Position numbers and translations under genes: made by a program | Notes under the pieces: generated by a model | Database searches by the model: none | What the model was told of the DNA's origin: nothing | What the model saw: only the letters and a program-made list of their open reading frames with translations | Shown here: piece after piece, positions 8,201 through 16,131 of the stretch | Layout: the number at the start of each line of letters is the position of its first letter | Numbering within the stretch: the first letter of the stretch is position 1 | Assembly (NCBI GenBank): GCA_018065815.1 | Contig: JAGHSP010000296.1 | Span: 1-28,943 of the forward strand | Source of the DNA: Candidatus Sodaliphilus limicaballi | GTDB lineage: Bacteria > Bacteroidota > Bacteroidia > Bacteroidales > Muribaculaceae | Direction of reading: 5' to 3' | Length of the DNA stretch: 28,943 nt

Positions 8201-11200
8201 TCTCATGGAACAAGTTGAAGCGAATAGCCTTCTCGTCCATGCAAGTGTGTCGCAGGGACTGCAACTCGGAGTCTTGTTCAGCAGTGAGTATGCTAGTGTT
8301 CTTTACCAGATTGTTTTCGCCTGCTGCAAATCTCTCGGCAACGGCACTGATGCACTGTGCCAGGCGCAGCATTGTGGCTTCGTTGTAGAAAACATCGTTA
8401 TATTCAACTCTCACGCCTTCATCCTCAATCTTAACTGATGTCTTGAAACGAGGCTTGTCGAGCGAGAGAAGTTCCTGACCCACCTTCTTGCCGTTGAGTG
8501 TGTAGTCTTCAAGCACGCCGCGTTGGTATTCATACATCAAGTTGGGAGAAAATCCATAGTCTGACGAAATCTGCATGAACGGATAGTTCTCGTTTTCGAG
8601 TGTGAGTGCGAAGTTGTCACCGCACTGCTTAACATACTCGTCAACAGTTTGGTCGCCGATGAGGCTTGCCAGTGGCAGTGTGCCCACAAACATACCCATG
8701 GTGTTAGAGATGTCGAGGTTGCTGCGTCCGTTGGAGATGGTGCCCAGGTAAACTTGTTTGCTGTTAGTGAAACGAGCCACAGTGTAGTAGGTCGCAGCCA
8801 GGAAAACAGCAGCAGGAGTAACTCCCAAGCGTGTAGCATAGGCATTGACGGTGTCGAAGTCAACAGGCACTGTCACGCCAGCGAGGTTTCCGTCGGCAGC
8901 TTCGCCATTCTTGTCGGCGGGTATCTCTGTGCTAGTTTGGAAGTCTTTGAGTTGCTCGGCAAAGAATGCTTTGCTCCGAGCAAACGCGGGAGTAGCCTCG
9001 TTAGCTTTCTGCTTGAGGGCGTATTCTATGTAAGTCATGCCTTCGGCTTCGATTCCCTTGCCTTCCATGCTTGCCAGCAGGTCATTGATGAAGAGGTCGA
9101 TCGACATGCCGTCGGCCACGAGATGGTGGATGTCGGCCAGCAGATGCATCTTACCCTCGCATTCCACTACCTCAAAACGAGCCAGAGGACCTTCTTTCAG
9201 GTCAAAGGGCTTGATGAAGTCTTGCTTGAACTGCTCCCACTCGTCGGCATTGACTTTCTTGGGAACGATGTTGTACTCGGTGGTCTTGACAATCTGTGAA
9301 GGGATGCCTTCTACCGAGTCAAAGATGAACGACATGCTGGGGTGCGCGCCGAGGGTAGCCTTGATAGCGCTAATGATGCTCTCGGCTGTTGTGCCCTCGG
9401 GGAATTCGAGCGCTACGGGGATGTTATATAGTGTAGTGTCGGCGTTGCGCAGGCAGTCGATGTAAACACCTTGCTGGGCATAGGTGAGGGGAGCATTGTT
9501 GTGTTCAACCATCTCGGCAATTTTTTCGTGCACATCGGCAGCACCGCCGTCGAGCAGGCGCTGCATGATGGCATTCTCAATGTCGATTACCGACGCACCT
9601 GCAAGTATTTCCTTGCTTGTCATGCTGATGCCAAACTGTTTCTTGAGCTGCACTGCAAGGCGCATTGCAAGGATAGAAGATAGTCCGCATTGTTTGAGTG
9701 GTGTGCTCACGCTGAAAGAAGTGGTGCCTATGAGTTTGCCCACGATTTCCACGAGGCGTTTCTCGAGCATGTTAAGCTCGCGTGCAGCTTCTTTCTCGTT
9801 GTCGTTGGCGGGTGCAAGTTCGGGCTTGGGAAGTTTTTTCTTGTCAACTTTCTGGTTTACATTGAGAGGAATGCTCTCGATCTGCATAGTGACTGCGGGG
9901 ACCATGTAGGGAGGTTTCTGTTCAGCGATAAATTCGTTAAGAGCCTCGATGTTGATGGGTTCGTCGCTCACGATGTAGGCAGCGATATACTTGCCGCCGC
10001 CTTCAAGGTCAAATGCCTGCACGGTTGCATCCTTAATGCCGTTAAAGTCGCGTATCACAGCCTCGACTTCTTTAAGCTCGACTCTGAAACCACGTATTTT
10101 AACCTGCCCGTCTTTGCGTCCCACGAACTCAATCTTTCCGTTCTCGCGGTAGCGCACGATGTCGCCGGTGCGGTAAGATTTCTCACCGAACACACCGAAC
10201 ACCTCTGCTGTCTTGTCGGGACGGTTGAGGTAACCGCGTCCCACTTGGGGACCATGAATGATGAGCTCGCCAGCGGCACCTGTGGGCAACTTCTTGCCAT
10301 GCTTGTTCACAACAGAACAGGGGGCTGTGTCATTGCCCTTGCCTATGGGGATATTAGGTTCTTTCTCAAGGACTGAAGTTATAGTGACAAAGACTGTACA
10401 CTCGGTGGGGCCATACAGGTTGTGCATGGTGTAGCTCACGGGAGGATCGATGCTTGCCATTTTCTCGCCGCCCATTGAGACGTGCCTCAATGTCTTGTGT
10501 ATGGGGAATGCCGAAACGAATTGCTGGCCCACCTGGGTGGTGAAGAAGGCGATTGAAACTCCTTTCTCGGCAAGATAAGTGTCGATTGCCTCAAGGTCGA
10601 GTCTAATATCCTCGGGGATTACCACCATGGTTGCGCCGGTGGTGAGGGCAGGGTAGGTGTCCATCATGTTGGCGTCGAAACCAAACGAAGCATATGCGCT
10701 CACTTTGTCGTCGCTAGTAAGTTTGTAATAGCGGCGATAGTAATCGCAGAATGCAACCAGGTTGCCATGCTCGAGGATTACACCTTTAGGCACGCCTGTT
10801 GATCCCGAGGTGTAAAGTAGGATAAATGCGCTATTCTGGGTAATTACAGGAGCAACTGCGCTTTCGTTGAAAGGAAGAGCAGCCATTTCGTCGGTATAGA
10901 TGACCTTGCCGTCATAGTCGGTGAGAAGGCCGCGCAACTCGCGGTCGGCGATGAGCAGGGTTGCGTTGCTGTCCTTGACCATGAAGTTGAGACGCTCTTG
11001 CGGATAACTCGGGTCGAGCGGTTGATAGGCGGCACCGGCCTTGAGAACCGAGAGTGAGCACACGGGCATCATCTCGCTGCGGCCAATGAGAATGCTCACC
11101 ACGCTTGCTTCGATGTTAGAGGCGATGCGGTCGGTCATTTCATCGAGCTGCTGGTATGATATCTGGCGGTCTTTGAAATCTACCGCAATGTTGTCGGGGT

Positions 11201-11870
11201 AGGTCTTGGCCGTTTTCTTGAAGAGAGACACGATAGTTTCCTCTTCGTTCACGGCATGCATTGTGCTGCCGGCATTGAAACTATCTAGTTGAGCTATTTG
11301 GTCAACATTGACGAGCTCCATGTCGTCAACTTGCTCTTTAATGGTCATTTCGTTGAGCACCACGTTGAGCGATTCGCACAGCTGCTTGATGATTTCGTCG
11401 CTATGCAATGCGGCGTCCCATTCGACTTTTAATGAAGTGCCGTCAACAGTCAGCGCGATGTTGATGTATTGTGGGATTTCGATATGTTCGGTGAGAAGTG
11501 CGACTTGGGGATTGATGCCCAGCTCGCTCACCACCTCGTCGAGTGTTGCTGCCTGTGCTGCGGCACCTTCGATTTTCTCCTTCGCGGCGGCTGTGAGTTG
11601 TGCAACGGTTTTGGTTTCTTTCAAGTCGATATATACAGGAACCAGTTTGCCGTTGGCGTTAGTTACAAGCAGGGCTTCTTCGCTTGCGGTGAAATTAGCC
11701 AGGGTGTAAGCTAATGCTGCTACCAGTTCTTCTTGCTGTGCTTGGCGGGTGAGAACAGCGTTGACGGTGCGGGCTCCGCTTCTATTGCTGTCAAACACGT
11801 CGGCAATGGGCTGTGATTCTACTTCGGTTGCTGCTCCCACAGCCTGTTCATACCATTTTAAGTCGTTCAT
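5211..11870 (-). CDS. Two-module NRPS with terminal thioester reductase: (half C)-A-T-C-A-T-R
   Basis: 2219 residues. About 1-215 is only the C-terminal half of a condensation domain (no HHxxxDG). A1 spans about 220-690: TSGSTGVPKG near 353, YRTGD, A10 NQKVDKK near 673. T1 carries its phosphopantetheine serine at about 732. A full C domain holds HHLVADG at 915-921. A2 spans about 1240-1705: TSGSTGRPKG near 1364, NTYGPTE, A10 NGKTDLK. T2 is a canonical IGGTSL with Ser1750. The reductase starts with VTGATGFLG near 1850 and has Y2013xxxK2017. The family logic is two amino acids activated, joined, and released by NAD(P)H reduction as a dipeptide aldehyde, which can cyclise to a dihydropyrazinone or pyrazinone. 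No epimerase domain is seen, so an L,L product is expected. The protein is probably cytoplasmic and needs a phosphopantetheinyl transferase encoded elsewhere. It starts 8 bp after the STAS stop. Confidence 0.95.
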   Translation of the reverse strand: MNDLKWYEQAVGAATEVESQPIADVFDSNRSGARTVNAVLTRQAQQEELVAALAYTLANFTASEEALLVTNANGKLVPVYIDLKETKTVAQLTAAAKEKIEGAAAQAATLDEVVSELGINPQVALLTEHIEIPQYINIALTVDGTSLKVEWDAALHSDEIIKQLCESLNVVLNEMTIKEQVDDMELVNVDQIAQLDSFNAGSTMHAVNEEETIVSLFKKTAKTYPDNIAVDFKDRQISYQQLDEMTDRIASNIEASVVSILIGRSEMMPVCSLSVLKAGAAYQPLDPSYPQERLNFMVKDSNATLLIADRELRGLLTDYDGKVIYTDEMAALPFNESAVAPVITQNSAFILLYTSGSTGVPKGVILEHGNLVAFCDYYRRYYKLTSDDKVSAYASFGFDANMMDTYPALTTGATMVVIPEDIRLDLEAIDTYLAEKGVSIAFFTTQVGQQFVSAFPIHKTLRHVSMGGEKMASIDPPVSYTMHNLYGPTECTVFVTITSVLEKEPNIPIGKGNDTAPCSVVNKHGKKLPTGAAGELIIHGPQVGRGYLNRPDKTAEVFGVFGEKSYRTGDIVRYRENGKIEFVGRKDGQVKIRGFRVELKEVEAVIRDFNGIKDATVQAFDLEGGGKYIAAYIVSDEPINIEALNEFIAEQKPPYMVPAVTMQIESIPLNVNQKVDKKKLPKPELAPANDNEKEAARELNMLEKRLVEIVGKLIGTTSFSVSTPLKQCGLSSILAMRLAVQLKKQFGISMTSKEILAGASVIDIENAIMQRLLDGGAADVHEKIAEMVEHNNAPLTYAQQGVYIDCLRNADTTLYNIPVALEFPEGTTAESIISAIKATLGAHPSMSFIFDSVEGIPSQIVKTTEYNIVPKKVNADEWEQFKQDFIKPFDLKEGPLARFEVVECEGKMHLLADIHHLVADGMSIDLFINDLLASMEGKGIEAEGMTYIEYALKQKANEATPAFARSKAFFAEQLKDFQTSTEIPADKNGEAADGNLAGVTVPVDFDTVNAYATRLGVTPAAVFLAATYYTVARFTNSKQVYLGTISNGRSNLDISNTMGMFVGTLPLASLIGDQTVDEYVKQCGDNFALTLENENYPFMQISSDYGFSPNLMYEYQRGVLEDYTLNGKKVGQELLSLDKPRFKTSVKIEDEGVRVEYNDVFYNEATMLRLAQCISAVAERFAAGENNLVKNTSILTAEQDSELQSLRHTCMDEKAIRFNLFHESVEHWAQETPDAIALIATNETLTYKEFNEKANLLAHALMSRGVEANDRVCLLLPRRSWHMIAMFGVMKAGAAYIPCDPEYPAERINLITDDSHAKYVITTKDKMEPYGDRALDVEALLSENHPVINPGVKIDSSSLAYLIYTSGSTGRPKGVMLHHHGICNYLTPHPENRHIYAFVNECKAMMGITTVSFDLSLKELGATLYNGKTLVLANEQEIMDPQMLADLYNRTGCDAFNGTPSRLKTFLELPAFQEVVSRLKVIILGGEKYPATLLPQLREISNARLFNTYGPTEITVSSNVGELTKSESVTVGPPLLNYHEYVVDNDLNELPVGVVGELLIGGLAVGKGYNDLPEKTAEAFIEYNGMRCYKSGDYARWNPDGQVVILGRKDHQIKLNGLRIELGEVETVLNRQPQVKEGVVMIKSIEGHDHLVAYFTSAEADCDTTVLKQQMAKSLTHYMVPTIFMQLDKMPISPNGKTDLKSLPEPSLGDREYVAPANDLEKFFCEAFANVLEREQVGATDNFFEIGGTSLVAIRIVMAAMQAGHKIVYKNVFDCPTPRALATLLGAEAPVENAKPAVSKPVESAKGVIDNPEDPEASHYDYTLINELLAKNTLANYKEDELRALGTCVVTGATGFLGCHVVKELIERDDVDAIYCMVRSNRRQNAESRLRTQLFYYFGETYANLFGTRLMIIDGDVTKPECLDIVPTDTITGNITVFNCAANVKHFSAGTDIEDINIGGCQTCIDWCVKHGARFIQTSTHSIAGNTVSDKPVQPHLITEQQLYWGQELNNQYTHSKFIAERNVLEAVAERGLDGKIVRLGNLSARSTDGEFQINFTSNSFMGRLRALQTVGCMPYSMCSGTVEFSPINEVARAVVLLATQTSDFTVFHPVCAQRQLFDNVIVCLNKLGINIDTVEDSIYEQALMNAMNDPAKAPILQSLMAYDASGDKYVVENSDNNTFTFQVLLRMGFRWNFTTWDYMEQFIKAIQELGFFDDDYQR

Positions 11871-11878
11871 ATTTTTAG

Positions 11879-12181
11879 TTATTTTATGTTGAACATACGG
11901 TCAAAGTGGGTGATTGTGAGTACTTCCATGACGTTGGATTGTACGTCCAAGAGTGTGACATCTCCGCCATTGGCTTTGCAGCTCTTGCGCACCATGAGCA
12001 GCAGACGCAGTCCCGAACTTGCAATATAGTCCATTTCGCTGCAGTTGATAGTCACGTTTTTGATATTGTTGTCGAGTAAAGACATTAGTTCTGATGTTAC
12101 TTGTCCTGATGCTACTGTGTCAAGGCTTCCCTTGAGGGTAACAACTAGTCCGTCTTCGTTTTTGATGATTTCTGTTGTCAT
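11879..12181 (-). CDS. STAS-domain anti-anti-sigma (RsbV/SpoIIAA-like) protein
   Basis: 100 residues, a single STAS domain. The conserved loop MDYIASSGLRLLL carries Ser55/Ser56, the site phosphorylated by RsbW-type kinases in this family, and the N terminus follows the family pattern (LVVTLKGSLDTVAS). In partner switching the unphosphorylated form binds the kinase/anti-sigma protein and frees its target; a SpoIIE-type phosphatase resets it. Such a phosphatase lies two genes downstream (3447-5129), but no kinase is in the window. The stop is 8 bp before the NRPS start, so the two are almost certainly co-transcribed and probably translationally linked. It is first in the operon, behind a -7 box at 12234-12241. 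Confidence 0.92.
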   Translation of the reverse strand: MTTEIIKNEDGLVVTLKGSLDTVASGQVTSELMSLLDNNIKNVTINCSEMDYIASSGLRLLLMVRKSCKANGGDVTLLDVQSNVMEVLTITHFDRMFNIK

Positions 12182-12233
12182 AATTTTTAAATTTATTAGA
12201 GCTTAAAATTTACAGGTTATACATTACATATTG

Positions 12234-12263
12234 CAAAGTTAATAAAAAAATAGCAACCACAAC
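12234..12263 (-). promoter_or_regulatory. Promoter of the STAS-NRPS operon
   Basis: On the minus strand TAACTTTG (plus 12234-12241) matches TAnnTTTG, with GTTG (12260-12263) 18 bp upstream as a plausible -33 box. The leader to the STAS ATG is about 50 nt and AT-rich. Confidence 0.6.
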
Positions 12264-12269
12264 ACATAT

Positions 12270-12312
12270 TTATAAATAAAAAATCAACCTTGGTGCACAA
12301 GGTTGATTTGTA
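12270..12312 (-). terminator. Intrinsic terminator of the hydrolase gene
   Basis: ATCAACCTTG (12283-12292) pairs with CAAGGTTGAT (12298-12307) around GTGCA. On the minus strand the stem is followed by a T-rich tail (ATTTTTTATTTAT). It sits 27 bp after the stop of the upstream minus-strand hydrolase, insulating the NRPS operon promoter from it. Confidence 0.8.
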
Positions 12313-12333
12313 ATGGGGAATGTGCATGTAAAA

Positions 12334-14955
12334 CTAATACACTTTCACTTTGGCGGTTTGTGTTCCGCATTTCACAATGTAAATGCCAGGAGTGAGGTTT
12401 ATTGTGTTTCTTGTTGTGCCGGCAAGTGCTCCGCTTGTGGTGTATATGCTAGCATCTGCTGGTGCTCCTGTGATATTGATTACGCCTTTACCGCCCTTGA
12501 TGACAGCAATGTCGTTGTTGCTTAAATCCTGCACATCGCTTGTGTTGCCGTAACAGTCAATACGCAGGCAATCGAAGTTCCAGGGAGCGCTGATTGACTT
12601 CACCTTTATGGTGTGTTTGCCTTTCTTCAACAGCACATTGCGATAGTCGGGGTCGTCATGGCAAATTGATGACTGGTCGTTATTACCGCCTGACTTTGAC
12701 CACACCCACAGCGTGTCGGTTTTTTCCTTTCCGTTGAGTGTGCTTGTCCATCGTTCGGGATGAGACTTGATTGTGTTGAAATTAGTGCCTCGTGACTGGT
12801 AGGCGTCGGGCGCGACAGGGCGAGCAGTCTGGGTGGTAGTGAGGTTTGCTCCGTCGAGCGAAATCACCATTGCTCCGGCGTAGTGTTTGGGCCAGTTGAG
12901 CGCAGGTTCGTTTTCTACGATGTAGCTGTTATTCCCTGGCACACATCCTGTTGCTGCGGCGTTACCCCATTCTTTCCATGGAGCTGCATGCTTGACGAAA
13001 ATGTTGGCGAGAAGATCCTCTTTTGCTTCGAATGTGTAGGTGAACCAACTTCCCCAGTAGTCTTCGGCCATAGCACGGGTTATTGTTTTAGACTCCGAGT
13101 CCAGGAATGCACCGTTATATACTTGCCAGTTGCTCCCCATGTCGTAGATTCCCCAGCCGTTTTCCAGCAGCTGGTAGGCAGTGATGTTGACTCCGTCATT
13201 GTCGGTGCGGTAATCGCTGCCTGCGGTAGTGTTGCGCGAACCGTATGATATGCCTTGTCCGCCCTGGTCGTAATCTTCGGCCTCGATGTTGTAGGTCCTT
13301 CCTCCTTCAAGTTGGCGTCCTTCGCTGTGAAGAAGCAGGAAAATCTCTTTCCATTCCTTGACACCGATGATGTCAAGATACGGGTCAAGCACTTCGCTCT
13401 CGCGCTCGGTGCCAGCGGCCTCCCACACATACCACACAGGTTTCTTGCCTCCGGGGTTGGTTTCGTCGTCGGGGTAGAAGTGCAGGCCTATGCGCAGGCC
13501 GTCTTCCACACGGTTGTCCATCCAGTTGTGCCACATGAATGCGTCAATACCGGGAAGTGCATTGGTCTTTTTCCATGCCCAAGCACCGCCTGCAGCCTGG
13601 TTGGCAAGATCGGTGTCGCTATAAGAAGGCGAGTTTGTGCCGTTCTCCGAGAGGAAAAGCTTGCGTTTCACGCTGCCGTTCATCATGTTCTCGGGTTGTA
13701 GTATCCACTCGTTGATAACCTCAAGGTTCTTGAATGTGACATATTTGCTGTCCATGTCGTTGGTTGATAAAGCATCGTCAATCCAGAACTTGGGTCGCGT
13801 GAGATTCTGTGGGTAGGGGTGTTGCGCCACGCCCCACAGGAAATCACCTTCTACCCTCGACATCTGAACTAAATGTTCGAGCATTGTCTTGGTGGGGTAG
13901 TTGCCTCCGCTAGTTGTTGTCCAGTTATGGGTGAAAGATCCCATGATAGAGGCGTGCTGGTCATACTGACGCACGATGTTGTAGCACAGTCGCATCGATT
14001 TCAAGTAGGTGTCGGTATATACCTGCTCGGGTTGCGACCCCATGTTGGTCCATGTGGATCCCATGTCCACCTCGTTGTGCATGATCCAGTGGTTGATGCG
14101 GCCGTGACCAGTGCCGTTGTAGCGGCTGGCAAAGTATTCAAGCACTGCGGCATAGGCGTTGATGCTCTCTATCGTGGTCATGTTGGGCATGGTGTAGTAA
14201 CCGCCCGTGTTCTCGGGGTGGCAGAACACCTTGCTCAACGACGGATCTACCGAGTTGGGGGTGATGAGCACGATGGCCGACACTGCAATGTCGTGCTGCT
14301 CATAGAATGACAGGTGCCAGTCCCATGACGCAATCTCGTCCCCGTTCAGATAATACTTCTGTCCGTTGTAGATGTATTCAATGTTTTTAGCATAGACGGG
14401 TGACTTGGCGATGTACCAGTTCATCACCATGTTGCAGGTGATATTGTGTGCGTCGAGGTCAACAAGGTCTTGCATATAAACTGCGCCCAGTCCTGCTCCC
14501 ACGCCTTTCTTGTTCTTCGGTATGAGCTCGGAGGGAGAGGAAAGGGCAGGGGCAGAGTCGGCATATCGTGCGTGAGAAGCAAGCACGTCGGTGCCTGTCG
14601 TTGCTTCAACAATAGCCCACCGCGACAATATGCGGTCATACCCTATTTCATCATAGGTGGTCTTGCGGTCCAATGTGAGGCTGAATCGGTTGTTATCAAT
14701 GGGAATTCGCAGCCTAAAAGACTGGGTTTCGGTAACATCCTCGGCAGGAGTCACCTCGACCAGGGCAAATTGCCCGTCGCCGGGACACTGGCCAGAGATG
14801 GTGACCTTGTCGGCGCTGACATCCACGCGCTCAACTGTGCACGGGTAAGTAGCTTCCATGTAGTTTGTGATATTCTGCGCCATTTCGGTTTTGCCGGCAT
14901 GAGACACACCGCATGTGGTGAGCAGAAATGCAAGTAATAAAGTCTTGAATTTCAT
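12334..14955 (-). CDS. Secreted DUF5722-like putative glycoside hydrolase with CBM6-like and C-terminal sorting domains
   Basis: 873 residues from the ATG at 14955, which opens into a signal peptide (KFKTLLLAFLLTTCGVSHA); an in-frame start 15 codons earlier would bury it. Residues about 140-540 look like a TIM-barrel domain (DUF5722 from memory): NIEYIYNGQKYYLNGD, HNEVDMG with E295 and LSENGTNS with E437. The NE pair followed about 140 residues later by a second Glu fits the acid/base and nucleophile of retaining clan GH-A enzymes; that assignment is inference. Residues about 553-800 (IEAEDYDQGGQG, YRTDNDGV, KGKHTIKVKS) resemble a CBM6/35-type carbohydrate-binding module. The last about 75 residues end GIYIVKCGTQTAKVKVY, like a type IX (Por) sorting domain. 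It has its own promoter and terminator, so it is a single-gene unit. The substrate is unknown. Confidence 0.8.
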   Translation of the reverse strand: MKFKTLLLAFLLTTCGVSHAGKTEMAQNITNYMEATYPCTVERVDVSADKVTISGQCPGDGQFALVEVTPAEDVTETQSFRLRIPIDNNRFSLTLDRKTTYDEIGYDRILSRWAIVEATTGTDVLASHARYADSAPALSSPSELIPKNKKGVGAGLGAVYMQDLVDLDAHNITCNMVMNWYIAKSPVYAKNIEYIYNGQKYYLNGDEIASWDWHLSFYEQHDIAVSAIVLITPNSVDPSLSKVFCHPENTGGYYTMPNMTTIESINAYAAVLEYFASRYNGTGHGRINHWIMHNEVDMGSTWTNMGSQPEQVYTDTYLKSMRLCYNIVRQYDQHASIMGSFTHNWTTTSGGNYPTKTMLEHLVQMSRVEGDFLWGVAQHPYPQNLTRPKFWIDDALSTNDMDSKYVTFKNLEVINEWILQPENMMNGSVKRKLFLSENGTNSPSYSDTDLANQAAGGAWAWKKTNALPGIDAFMWHNWMDNRVEDGLRIGLHFYPDDETNPGGKKPVWYVWEAAGTERESEVLDPYLDIIGVKEWKEIFLLLHSEGRQLEGGRTYNIEAEDYDQGGQGISYGSRNTTAGSDYRTDNDGVNITAYQLLENGWGIYDMGSNWQVYNGAFLDSESKTITRAMAEDYWGSWFTYTFEAKEDLLANIFVKHAAPWKEWGNAAATGCVPGNNSYIVENEPALNWPKHYAGAMVISLDGANLTTTQTARPVAPDAYQSRGTNFNTIKSHPERWTSTLNGKEKTDTLWVWSKSGGNNDQSSICHDDPDYRNVLLKKGKHTIKVKSISAPWNFDCLRIDCYGNTSDVQDLSNNDIAVIKGGKGVINITGAPADASIYTTSGALAGTTRNTINLTPGIYIVKCGTQTAKVKVY

Positions 14956-14997
14956 TATGTATGGTTTATAGAGGTTGTTGTTAAATTGTTGTTTTTG

Positions 14998-15029
14998 CAA
15001 AAGTACAAAAAAATCATTAGATACACAAC
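14998..15029 (-). promoter_or_regulatory. Promoter of the hydrolase gene
   Basis: On the minus strand TACTTTTG (plus 14998-15005) matches TAnnTTTG exactly, 20 bp after GTTG (plus 15026-15029). It is divergent from the phosphorylase promoter about 90 bp away. Confidence 0.65.
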
Positions 15030-15118
15030 ATCTTCTAGTAATGGCCCGCTACTCACACGTCTTGATATGTCTTACGGGTATTTCTTACGTCAGCTCGTGT
15101 AAAGAAAATTTGAATAAA

Positions 15119-15150
15119 TTTGCACACTTGATATATTTGTATTACCTTTG
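15119..15150 (+). promoter_or_regulatory. Promoter of the nucleoside phosphorylase gene
   Basis: TTTG (15119-15122), 20 bp, then TACCTTTG (15143-15150): both boxes match the Bacteroidetes consensus. It gives a leader of about 75 nt to the ATG at 15231. Confidence 0.75.
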
Positions 15151-15161
15151 CACTTTGTTTT

Positions 15162-15193
15162 TCAATTAATTTGTTTGTCATTTAGTTAATTGA
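15162..15193 (+). promoter_or_regulatory. Inverted repeat in the phosphorylase leader
   Basis: TCAATTAA (15162-15169) and TTAATTGA (15186-15193) are a perfect 8-bp inverted repeat with a 16-nt spacer, just after the expected transcription start. It could be an operator or a weak leader hairpin; no regulator gene is adjacent. Confidence 0.35.
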
Positions 15194-15230
15194 ATCCACT
15201 ATTGACCAATAACATAAAACTTTATAAGAT

Positions 15231-16115
15231 ATGAATACAAATTACATTCCGGATTCAGAACTTATCATCAACTCTGATGGTTCTATTTTTCACATACATC
15301 TTCGCCCAGAGCAGCTCACCGACAATATTATAGTGTGCGGCGACCCCGGTCGTGTCAACATGATTGCCAGCTACTTCGATACCCAAGACTTTGAGGTGTC
15401 AAGTCGTGAGTTCCACACCATAGGCGGTACATATAAGGGCAAACCCATCATGGCGTTGTCGCACGGCATTGGCCCCGACAACATAGACATCGTGATGACC
15501 GAGCTCGACGCGCTTGCTAATGTTGACTTTGAGACTCGCATGCCTCGCAAGGAGCATCGCACTCTCAACATCGTGCGCATCGGCACTTCTGGCGGTCTGC
15601 AACCTTACGTGCCCGTAGGCACTGCTGTTATTGCTGATAGAGCTCTCGGTTTTGATGGTGTGCTCAACTACTATGCCGACCGCAACGCTAATTGCGACTT
15701 GGACTTTGAAAAGGCATTCTGCAAGCATGTTCAGTGGAACGAGCTTTTTGCTAAACCTTATGTAGTTGAAGCCAACCAGGAACTCGTTGAGAAGATAGGT
15801 CGCGACGACATGGTTCGCGGTTACACTATCTCGGCTGTTGGTTTCTATGGCCCCCAGGGACGCAAGGTTCGTCTTGATCTTGCTGAACCAGAACTTAACA
15901 GACGCATTGGTACATTTGAGTGGGAAGGCCGCCACATCACCAACTATGAGATGGAAGGTGCTGCTCTCCAAGGTCTCGCAAAACTTCTCGGACATCGTGC
16001 GATGACAGTATGCTCTATTATTGCTAACCGCGTAGCAACATCGGCCAACCCCAACTACAAGACTGCTGTCAACGATCTCGTGAAGACCGTTATTGAGCGT
16101 CTGCTGGCTGACTGA
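15231..16115 (+). CDS. Nucleoside phosphorylase (uridine phosphorylase family)
   Basis: 294 residues. It belongs to the PNP/UDP family: phosphorolysis of a nucleoside to free base plus (deoxy)ribose-1-phosphate in cytoplasmic salvage. Phosphate-site motif GDPGR at 37-41, then SHGIGPDNIDI, RIGTSGGLQ, and NYEMEGAAL with the ribose-binding Met-Glu. Slightly longer than E. coli Udp (about 253) because of an N-terminal extension and an insert, as in Bacteroidales relatives. Uridine is the most likely substrate, but family members differ and the base-specificity loop cannot be read with certainty. It has its own promoter and a strong terminator, so it is monocistronic. Confidence 0.9.
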   Translation: MNTNYIPDSELIINSDGSIFHIHLRPEQLTDNIIVCGDPGRVNMIASYFDTQDFEVSSREFHTIGGTYKGKPIMALSHGIGPDNIDIVMTELDALANVDFETRMPRKEHRTLNIVRIGTSGGLQPYVPVGTAVIADRALGFDGVLNYYADRNANCDLDFEKAFCKHVQWNELFAKPYVVEANQELVEKIGRDDMVRGYTISAVGFYGPQGRKVRLDLAEPELNRRIGTFEWEGRHITNYEMEGAALQGLAKLLGHRAMTVCSIIANRVATSANPNYKTAVNDLVKTVIERLLAD

Positions 16116-16131
16116 TAGCAAGATACAGTAT

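Noticed and set aside
14956..15000. Longer hydrolase start at 15000
   Set aside because: It would put 15 extra residues before the signal peptide and start inside the -7 promoter box.
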